Source: Pyrus communis (lineage: Eukaryota > Streptophyta > Magnoliopsida > Rosales > Rosaceae). Taken from it: a stretch of 64,000 bases of DNA. Location of the stretch: NCBI RefSeq assembly GCF_963583255.1, contig NC_084819.1, positions 1,743,501 to 1,807,500 of the forward strand, given 5' to 3'. Shown here one piece after another: positions 55,417-64,000 of this stretch. Positions within the stretch are counted from its first letter, which is position 1. The number at the start of each line of letters is the position of its first letter. The notes beneath the pieces are model-generated. The model made no database searches and was not told the origin of the DNA. It was given only the letters and a program-made list of their open reading frames with translations. The position numbers and the translations under genes are program-made.

Positions 55417-57790
55417 CTAGACATTGGGTTTGTTGGCACAAGTTTGATCAGATGCTGCAACCATTTTCTCTGTGGTAATCCCAGCATTGCATATGTTGGC
55501 TATAGCTCGCGTGTACTTCATTCCGTATGCAGATAAATGTCCACAGTACTTCTCATAAATATTCATCTGCATGGAAAGAACTCAAAATCATTATCTCAGA
55601 GATAAAAGTTGTTGATTTACTTTAAAAAACTGAACAAAGAAGCACAAGCACTTGCGTGTCGTCTGTATCAATTTGATGTATAGAATTACAGGAGATAAAC
55701 TTACAAAGTTCTTGAAGCAGTCCCAATTATCTACCACAGGTTGCCCCTGTGGCCTAACATTCATTAAAACGTTTGAGCTCTTCTCGTGTCCGAACAAAAC
55801 CTCCCCTAGTTTCGTTATGCTATAGTCCACGTTTTTCCTATGAGCAATTTCAAGCAGCAGCTGCTTCTGAGCATCCTGTTTCTCTTGAGATCCAGTAGGA
55901 GCTTTTTGCAGCTGAAACATATAGAACAAAAAGTACAAATTGTCAAAAACATACGAAAAGTTCTCTGTCCGGACAGTTTGGCATGTACTAATCAATTCAT
56001 ATATGTGTATACATGAAAATTAAACACATTGAAGTTTGCAATTCAGAATAAAAGAAGAGCAGAAACCTTTTGCTGAAAGTAGAGGAGCTTCGTGTCACGT
56101 TGGTTAACAGCCCTTGAGATCGAGGGTGAAGAGATATCGCTGGTGGAAGTATGGCTACGATTAGAAAGATCTGCACCCATGTAAGCAAAGAGGAACTCCT
56201 GTTTATGACTCATATCTCCGTACTGCATAACATGCGAATTAGTTGTTCTTCTTCGAACCTGTAATTCAATCGACATGGTAACATGGTTATATTATTCTAA
56301 TTTCACCAACATTAGACATTATGATATCCATAAATATTTTACACACGAGAAACTTTCAAAATATTACCCTTTCATATTGATTCTCCAAAGTTTCTTTATG
56401 CAAATCACTTATGTCACTGCTCTCAAATGTGAAAATATGGTCCAAAAGTCACCGAAACAACAAAGCAATTAGTATAGGCATTTGATCGAAAATGTGTTTG
56501 AAACTGACAAAATAATGTACTCTGTTAAATTAGAACAGCATTTTCAAAAAGAAAGGCACTGCATTACCAATCCTCCATCCAGGAAATGCTATACAAGTCT
56601 CCCAAACAAGTATCAAACTCGTCAGGAAGTGATCGGTCACCAGGACAATATGTTCCATAACTACTCTCTTCTGCATTCGATGCAGTGGTAGCATAAATAT
56701 TCAGATTACTTGAAAGGAGGCCCTCAAACATGCTCCCTGCCTCGCAAGCTTCAAGGTAAAATACCTATTTTTTTTTTCCACATAAATGCATCAAAACTCA
56801 GAAAATCATCAAAAAAAGAGTTGAAGACTTCAGTAAGACTGTTACTCAAGTGAACATTCTTACCATGCTTTTGTAACCTTTAGAAGCATGCTTCTTCTGT
56901 AGTACACGTATGAGATCTTTCGCATAAACATAATCGCTAGGCATCCCTGAACACAATATACTGTTTATATGCAACCCGAAGAACAAAATTTACTGAATTT
57001 ATGGGACTATATAAGATCACTAAATATATATTTTCAAAGTTAATAAAATTAAAATAAAAAAAAGCTACAAATTACCAAGTAATCCTACAGAACCATGGTC
57101 TGCATAATATATGAAAACATGGTCATTCGGACCGCTACTTAGAACCTTGCCACTTCCTCCGGTGAGAGCACTTTTGTCTCCGAGAATAACAGCATAGAGA
57201 TTGCGTGCGTTAACATGATCTCCTGTATAATCCTGCATCAGAAAAAAAAAAAAATTACTTACAGGTAACTAAACAATGTTAAACTAACAAATTAACCAGC
57301 TAGAAATTAAAAATCAGACTCAGAAAATTAGTTACGACCTTGGGAACTCCTTTATAAACATCAGGTCCGTTTGGCTTGTTGATGATGACACCTTTTCGAG
57401 GATTTTCCGAGTTGTATGCGATATCATCGTACATGAAAACGATGATGTTCTCGTCTTTCAGTCCTCCTTTCTTCAGTATCTGGTACGCATGGCATATGTC
57501 AGCCTGCATGGAACGACAAGGATTAGCCCTAAATTTTATTACTTGTAACACAATTAACATAAAATGTTACTAATTAATCAAAATTTTGGACAAGCTTAAA
57601 CCTGGTGCCTGTAGTTGCTGTAACCACTTGATCCTGCAACCAGAACTGCCCATCCTTTTCCCTTATCAGTAGTGGTACGTGAAGAGCCCTTGTTATCTCC
57701 ATTAATTTCAGGGAAGCAGAAGCTTCCATGAATAGCCAAACTTAACAAAGTAAGAGACAGTAAAACCCCACAATAACCATGATTATCCAT
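55417..57790 (-). CDS. VPE: Legumain / vacuolar processing enzyme, copy 2
   Basis: Tandem paralogue of the gene at 43784-46170 with the same nine-exon layout: 57790-57602, 57503-57339, 57232-57076, 56946-56864, 56764-56568, 56416-56368, 56258-56067, 55911-55705, 55566-55417. They give 462 residues. The catalytic NYRHQ, YADHGS and [11 protein letters not shown] are intact. [11 protein letters not shown] of copy 1 is [11 protein letters not shown] here, just before the catalytic Asn. Surface changes include [11 protein letters not shown] for [12 protein letters not shown] 2-base loss at the old stop (near 55434) adds five residues (NKPNV). No disabling change is seen, so both copies may be active. 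Confidence 0.94.
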
Positions 57791-57871
57791 GATCTGCAGA
57801 TTAACCTTGACTAACCAATACCCAAACTCTCAAGTCAAGTACGATTGCATGTTCTTCTAATGAAGGAGTCA

Positions 57872-57878
57872 ATTTATA
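57872..57878 (-). promoter_or_regulatory. TATA box of legumain copy 2
   Basis: TATAAAT on the minus strand at the same distance from the start codon as in copy 1. Confidence 0.6.
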
Positions 57879-58436
57879 GATGTCTTACGGTTGAAATGAA
57901 CGGTTCAGATTAAATCCCCCCTACGTGCTCGAGAAGGAAATGCATGTCTAAAATCTTCTGAGGAATAATTGTTTCAAACTTCATCAGCCCACTCAACTCT
58001 TCATCATCAACTGTGATCCTAGACGTACGTGGCCCACCATATTATGGATTAATTCTAACAAATATAATGAAAAACGCCAGCTATCATATAGTGTAAAAGA
58101 TAATGAAAATAGATATTAGTTTATTACAGTATATTTTAATGGTATTTCTCTCTATTTTAAATATGAAGTCTATGTTTGATTCTTCAAAATGACAAGCTTA
58201 GTATTGTGGTTTAGTGGTATTCATCTTCACTTGTAAGTGCATGGTAGGTCATAGGTTTCACCTCCCTGGAATTCGATACCAAATTATGATTGACTTATAT
58301 TATGACTTATCCAAAATTTCAACCCGCAGTATTGTTGTATATGAAAATTTGTGTCCACTTATAAATGAGAGGTTTTACGTTCGACTTCGTAGATTTGGTG
58401 AGTTTAACATCAAATTATTTTGACTGACACATATTG

Positions 58437-58897
58437 TTCTAAAAATTCCCACCAAAGTGCTAGGCGGCTGGACATAACCCCGATTAATACCTAGGCATTT
58501 GAAAATTAAGAAAATGCGCCTAAACCTGCTTAGGCTTCCACCTAGCCTGCCTAGCACTCCTAAACCCACCTCTATCGTGACTCTCAAGAGACTTGTTGAA
58601 TACTTGAATGAACACTCATTATATGCTTGTTCTCCATATTTTCAATATGGTTGTCTATTACTTTATATTCTATATGTCATATTATTTATCAATTTATGTA
58701 TCCCATTACAATTTTGAGTTTTTTAAAGTATAAATTGGCACTTGTTTATACAATATATCATAAATTTACTTTGTTTATACAATATATCATAAATTTACTT
58801 AAATCCGTCTAATATGCCTAAGCCCCCGCCTAGCCGTTTAGGCAGTAGGCCCTAGTCCGCCGCCCGACTGGCAGGTAAAGTTTTTTAGAACCAATGT
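58437..58897. mobile_element. hAT-like MITE in copy B
   Basis: About 460 bases absent from copies A and C at ACACATTGT|GTAACTT. Ends are TTCTAAAAA and complement TTTTTAGAA. CGCCTAG/CTAGGCG-type motifs occur near both ends. The family is inferred from the ends only. Confidence 0.55.
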
Positions 58898-59026
58898 AAC
58901 TTAGCCAAATTTCCCATTCATAATGTTTAATACAATGTCCTAAGATTGATTTGAGCTCATTGCCTTAGAGGTTAAGATTTTGGGTTTGGATATTTTAATT
59001 AAGATTTTGGGTTTGGATATTTTAAT

Positions 59027-59178
59027 AGAAAAACTCATGAAAATGACTTGAAAACTTTGAGTTTTAACGATAAGAACAAAATAAAAGGTAATGTGAATGA
59101 TACCAAGATTGACTTTTTAGTGTAAAAATGTGATTTTCATTAAAGTGAACAGTATCATAAACTTTTCGTTAAAGTTCC
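59027..59178. mobile_element. 152-bp MITE with 10-bp target duplication
   Basis: Flanked by ATATTTTAAT at 59017-59026 and 59179-59188; copies A and C have a single ATATTTTA. The inner motif GAAAAACTCATGAAAATGAC ... CTTTTCGTTAAAGTTCC resembles a very common apple MITE, from memory. Confidence 0.75.
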
Positions 59179-59368
59179 ATATTTTAATATGGTATAATTA
59201 CCGCTCAGCACAAGTCATCTATTCAAAAATTTTGGTCATCCAAAAAGGAGGTCATGGCTTCTATTTTCGCATTGGAATTAGTAGCTATGACTGATGAATT
59301 AAATGATGTAGTGGCATTTCTCACAGAATTGCTGTGTGACACGCACGAAAAATTGCTATGTAAAGGAC

Positions 59369-59569
59369 GGATTTGGATCCTCCCCTGAGCCTAAGAAGAG
59401 GATTCTCCTGACTAAAACACGTGGACCGTTAGATTTTTATCTAACAGCTACAAACAGAGGGATCCCTTTAAAATTATAATAATTATAACCGTTGGATAAA
59501 AATTCAACGATTCATGTGTCTTGGTCAGGAGGATCCTCTCATTGGGCTCAGAAGAGGATCCAAATCCTT
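59369..59569. mobile_element. GGATCC-family MITE with 8-bp target duplication
   Basis: Inserted in TAAAGGAC, which is duplicated at 59361-59368 and 59570-59577. Copies A (48.35 kb) and C (61.98 kb) show the single empty site. Ends are GGATTTGGATCCTC and complement GAGGATCCAAATCC. Confidence 0.85.
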
Positions 59570-60549
59570 TAAAGGACATCCTTTAATTTGATGTGCATAA
59601 CCACCTTATATGAATGGTGATTATTCGATTTCAAAATTCTAGCTTTTAATGAATATTTGTAGCGTCACTCATTATTGTTGTTTGGTGGTATTTCTTTTTA
59701 TTTGTAAATAAGAGATCTTAAGTTCAAATATCTTAACTGACGAATTCAATAATAAGCTACCTAGCTGAATTCATCACTCTCTTTAGTGTAAATATATTGA
59801 TATACTAAAAGCAAATACTTGTATCGAACCAAATTAATGACTCACATAATTATTTGCACGTTGAACATGTGATGTTTATTTTATTTGACCAAATAGTGGA
59901 GTGGACTTGTCTCCGAGGTCATGCAACCACAGCTTTCCATATATATGTAGTCTATCAAAAAGTTATATGACCTAATAATTTGTATGGTGTGGCATGTTTA
60001 TTTTATTTTCCCATCTAGAAGAACAGTTGTGCTAGGAAATAAATGTACAATTTATTTTTCGATACAAGTTATATTTTACTTTAAATTAATTTAAAGTTTG
60101 GGGTTGAAAATTCAAATTTCGGCGGGTGCTCACGTTGGGGTGAGTCAACATCTAAGTTAAAATAGAATTGTGATTTATTTTTCTTTTCTTGCAAGACTTC
60201 CATTTGTACAAAGGTTAGGATTTTATTTTTTGTTATAAAATAGATTAAAAATGTTTTCTTCTTACTCAACAAAGATGGTATCTCGATAAATTCATCCCTC
60301 GACAGAGACAATAATGCATAACAATGTTTATGCTCTATATTTTAACAGTACAAGCAGGAGTTCATTTACTCTAACCAATGTAGTTAAACTTACGGTTCCA
60401 TATGTACTATACAATTAGGACTTGGTAGGACATAAACAAGGGATTCCTTATCTATAGAGATGTACAATTAAGAAAGTTGATTAAAATATATATGCATGTC
60501 AAAAACCTCTGACGAATAATTTTTTTCAAACTTTATCAACCCACTCAAC

Positions 60550-60960
60550 ACGAACAATACTTAGCTACTCAAAGATGAGTAGGAACTTCTACTTAAAATT
60601 CCTCAAAATTGTTCATTGCCAATTTATAGAACTTTGTGTTTATAATCAGAACGTTCATATTATAAATCACCCTATAAAGATCATCTCTGCAAAAAATCAA
60701 TTAAAATTAAGTTCGTTTAGTCATCAAACTATTTAAAAACAAATGAACGGTATTGGTAAAAGCATTATGAACTGTTTATGTATTTGCTACAATAGATTGC
60801 CTAAACGACCTTAATTTTAATTTATTTTTGCTGAGATGATTTTTACAGTGTGATTCACAGTATGAACGGTTCTGATCATAAGTACAAAACTCTGTGTTTA
60901 AAATACTAAGAGTTTTGAGTAGGAATTCATACTCATCTTTAAGTAGCCAAGTATTGTTCA
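60550..60960. mobile_element. Foldback element in copy C
   Basis: Arms GAACAATACTTAGCTACTC and complement GTGAACAATACTTGGCTACT, with inner pairs of TCATATTATAAATC / TTCTGATCATAA type. The surrounding AACACG repeated on both sides may be the target duplication. Copies A and B lack it. Confidence 0.7.
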
Positions 60961-61062
60961 CTAAACACGTCATCATCAACTTTGTGATCCTAGGCGTACG
61001 TGGCCCACTTATCATGGATTAATTCTAACAAATATAATGAAATACTACAACCATCCATTAGG

Positions 61063-61239
61063 GAAAAGGATCCTCTCCAGGCTTCCTTCCACCAAATCCA
61101 CAAATTCGGACCCTTGAAATTTGATTCAACAACTAAAAACAAGGGCCCTCTTTAAAAGTTATAATAACTTTAACTGTTTGATCAAATTTCAAGGGTCTGG
61201 ATTAGTGGATTTGGTGGAAGGGAGAGATGATCCCTTTCC
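61063..61239. mobile_element. MITE with 9-11-bp target duplication in copy C
   Basis: TCCATTAGGGA flanks both sides (61054-61064, 61240-61250); copy A has the single site at about 46467. Ends are GGGAAAAGGATCCTCTCC and complement GGAAAGGGATCATCTCTCC. The inner arms match the element at 37.44 kb. Length of duplication fits a Mutator-like family. Confidence 0.8.
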
Positions 61240-62710
61240 TCCATTAGGGACAACGATTTGTCATTTGTCAACCTCATATAGTGTAAAAGATAATGAAAAT
61301 TAGTTTATTACAGTATAGTTTACTGGTATTTTTCTATATTTTAAATATAAGGTTTATGTTTGATTCTTCAAAATGATAAGCTTAGTATTACAATCTAGTG
61401 TTATTTCTCTTCACTTATAAGTGCATGGTAGGTCATAGGTTTCAACTCCCTTGAATTTGATACCAAAATATGGTTGATTCATCGTATGACTTATCCAAAA
61501 TTTCAGCCCACAATATCGTTGTATATGAAAAACTTGTCTTTACTTATAAGTGAGTGGTCTTACATTCGACTTCGTAGATCTAGTAAGTTTAACATCAAAT
61601 TATTTTGACTAACACATTGTGTAACTTGGCCAAATTTTCCATTCCTTAATGTTTAATACAATGTCCTACTTAGATTGATTTGAGCTAATTGCCTAAAAAA
61701 AGATTTTGGGTTTGGATATTTTACTATGGTATAATTGCCTCTCAGCACAAGTCATCCATACAAGGATCATCCAATAAAATTCTTGGTCATCCAAAAAGGG
61801 GGTCATGGTTTTGGACTATAGATCTTCTATTTTCACATTGGAATTAGTAGCTATAACTGAGGAATTAAATCATGCAAATTTGGATAAATTTCTTCCGTTC
61901 AATTGAATACATTGCTGATTATGTACTGGCATTTCTCACAGAATTGCTGTGTGACACCCATGAAAAATTGCTATGGAAAGGACATCCTTTAATTTGATGT
62001 GCACAGCCACCTTACATCAATGGTTGTTATTAGAATTCAAAATTCTTGTTTTTAAAGAATGCTTGTATCATCTCTAAATTTTATGGTCTGATGGTATTCA
62101 TCTTCACGAGATTTGAGCTAATTGGTAACGAAATCTCGTGGATGACGAATTCGATACCAAATTAGGCTGCCTTTTATGTGACTTATCCGAACTCCTCTCG
62201 AACCAAAAAAAATTTACTTGTATTGAACCAAATTAATGGCTCACATAATTATTTCAACGTTGAACATGTAATGTTTATTTTATTTGACCAACAATGGAGT
62301 GGGCTTATCTTCGATATCATGCATCATAGTCTTCCATATATATGTAGTCTACCAAAAAATTATATGACCTAGTAATTTGTACGGTGTGACGTTTATTTTA
62401 TTTTCCCTTCTAGAAGAACAGCTGCGCTAGGAAATAAATGCAACCATTTTTTTTTTTGATATAAGTTATATTTTATTTTATAATTTTTTTTATTAGCACC
62501 TCATGTATTGTTTTTTTTATATACAATTTATATTTTATTTTATAATTATTTTTATTAGCACCTTATGTATTGTGAAAGGAGCTTTATTAAAATTTATTAC
62601 TAAATGAATTATATACCATATGAAATGACCATTTAGACCCATCAAGTTTTAATAATGAAAATAAAGATAATGAATGCACTCCATATCACTTTCAACGTGT
62701 AACCCAAATT

Positions 62711-63262
62711 TCATGAAAGCAAATTGTTGTTGTGGAGGTGGATTTTGGCAGTGAAATATGAGCAGTGGATTTATAGTAAATCAATTTTAGGTGACGGAAG
62801 TCAAAGAATTCTTAAACTAGAATATATTATTTTTAGTGGGTATTGGCCTAGTCTCTCCTCCCGTGCTTATTTTACTCTTCCTTTTTTTTTCAATTTTCTT
62901 AGGGTCAAATTATGTTTTTACATTTTCATTATTTATTGATTTAAAACATATTTTTCTTAACGGATAATGGGTCGAATCATATTACTTGATAACATTAACA
63001 TACCGGTTTCGGGTCGGATCATATTATCCGTTTACTTTAACGGGTGTTACACGATACAACTCATTAAGATATTAGGTATGTCACGAAAACGGCATGAACA
63101 CGAAAAACACTACACTAATGTCAGGTCTAGTTTCTGGGTGCAACGGTCCTTTCTCCTTCGGGAGAGGGTTGGTGCCTCGCACACCACTGTTAACGAAGAG
63201 CTAATCTCGCCTAATCCGTCTCTTCAAAAATTATAAAAACAAAAAACAAACAAAAAAAACGC
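62711..63262 (+). mobile_element. Retroposed segment with A-rich tail and 12-bp duplication
   Basis: 552 bases between two copies of GTAACCCAAATT (62699-62710, 63263-63274). Copy A has the single site near 49040. The right end is A-rich (63225-63260). An A tail plus a 12-base target duplication is the mark of LINE-driven retroposition. The source gene or element is not recognised. Confidence 0.65.
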
Positions 63263-63559
63263 GTAACCCAAATTATTTTCCAGGCTCTCAAAGGTTTGAT
63301 GATGACCAAACCCCACCTGTAGAATGGGAGAAGAACAAAATAAAAGTACTTAAATACTATGAGACAAAGGAGAGTTTTAACATATGTTAGGTTTTGAGAG
63401 CAACGAGGTGAAAGTTTTCTAAACTTAGCATTCATTCACACATCATCATCTCTTCGTGAAAAAGCTGTTTTCCCTCGCACTCGTGCAAATCTGTGTTTCG
63501 TAGCTTTGCTTTCGAACTGCTACTTGTGTTGTTTGTTCTTACTGTTTTACAGTAGGATT

Positions 63560-64000
63560 GAAACTACTGTCAGCACTGGGTCTCGATCCACCAAATTAGC
63601 AATTTCAGGGTACAAACTAGAAAACTACATGGCTTACAATCTGACATATTGTGGTACTTGAGAAGGTACTGGTATACTTGGTTTGTGAAGGACGAAGTCC
63701 AACATCGATAGAGGACCTAGAGGTCGGGCCGAACCAAGATAAAAGAGTTCGAACTCATTGCCACATGTAATAGTTACTAAGAAAATAAGATAGGGTTGAT
63801 TGCTAGTCGAAACACGTAGCATCAAAATACAATATAAGAACCATAATACCAGAAGACAAGCAAAAGATAGAATCCTGATTCATAATACCAGAAGACAAGC
63901 AAAAGATATAATCCTGATACACTAAAACCAAGCTCAAACAGTTTGCTCAATACCATAAATAGCTTTGTGCAGTTGGCAATCTCGAGGAAGTGACATATGA
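63560..64000 (-). pseudogene. Decayed Ty1-copia reverse-transcriptase fragment
   Basis: On the minus strand, frames with stops carry CQLHKAIYGIEQTV (near 63985-63945) and, further on, YHNMSDCKPCSFL (near 63655-63615). These resemble the copia RT segments VCKLHKALYGLKQAPRAWF and M.DCKPCSTP. Frame changes and stops separate them, and a 38-base stretch (CATAATACCAGAAGACAAGC..) is duplicated in tandem at 63841-63917. Confidence 0.6.

Larger units (their letters stand above)
57945..60480. repeat. Triplicated upstream block, copy B
   Basis: Second copy of the legumain upstream block. It carries three private insertions (58437-58897, 59027-59178, 59369-59569) and two short tandem duplications: 29 bp near 58742-58800 and 27 bp near 58973-59026. 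No gene. Confidence 0.8.
60494..63330. repeat. Triplicated upstream block, copy C, without a gene
   Basis: Third copy starting directly after copy B at ATGCATGTCAAAAACCTCTG. It has no legumain exon. It carries private insertions at 60550-60960, 61063-61239 and 62711-63262, and an AT-rich ~70-bp tandem duplication near 62455-62570. Confidence 0.75.

Noticed and set aside
62944..63240. Possible gene at 62.97-63.24 kb (89 codons)
   Set aside because: It lies within the retroposed segment with an A-rich end and has no known domain.

Overview
This is a 64 kb window of plant nuclear DNA: intron-rich genes with GT/AG introns, AT-rich intergenic DNA, and many MITEs, SINEs and other transposons. The repeats look like those of woody Rosaceae such as apple or pear (Malus/Pyrus); that taxon is an inference from general resemblance, not from a search.

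Left part (1-31.5 kb) is a compact gene block. It holds the 3'-truncated gene for coatomer subunit beta (COPB, minus strand), complete genes for phytoene desaturase (PDS, 14 exons), a 78-residue PIG-Y-like GPI-anchor subunit, and a plastid-type two-S1-domain RNA-binding protein (SRRP1-like, 10 exons). The COPB leader appears to be split by a 7.3 kb intron filled with a scrambled endogenous pararetrovirus (Caulimoviridae). That copy includes two ~1 kb arms in head-to-head inverted orientation, so transcription of COPB would read through a long hairpin.

Middle part (31.5-41.2 kb) is a transposon graveyard. It holds a non-autonomous hAT element, a 31-bp minisatellite, the DYW tail of a dead PPR gene, and a 5.8 kb Mutator-like element with ~290 bp terminal inverted repeats and a 9-bp target duplication. 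Inside that element lie a solo LTR (5-bp target duplication) and several MITEs.

Right part (41.2-64 kb) is a segmental duplication. Each of two copies pairs a small membrane protein with an Arg/Ser-rich tail (plus strand) with a convergent legumain/vacuolar-processing-enzyme gene (minus strand). Both legumain genes are intact (457 and 462 residues); the second membrane-protein copy is broken. The region upstream of the legumains is present three times (about 46.3-50.6, 57.9-60.5 and 60.5-63.3 kb). Comparing the copies exposes at least six later insertions with their empty sites. A lone first exon of a dCTP-pyrophosphatase-like gene and a decayed copia reverse-transcriptase remnant complete the window.

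Exon boundaries were worked out by eye from reading frame, GT/AG signals and family knowledge. Percent identities are not given because no alignment was run.
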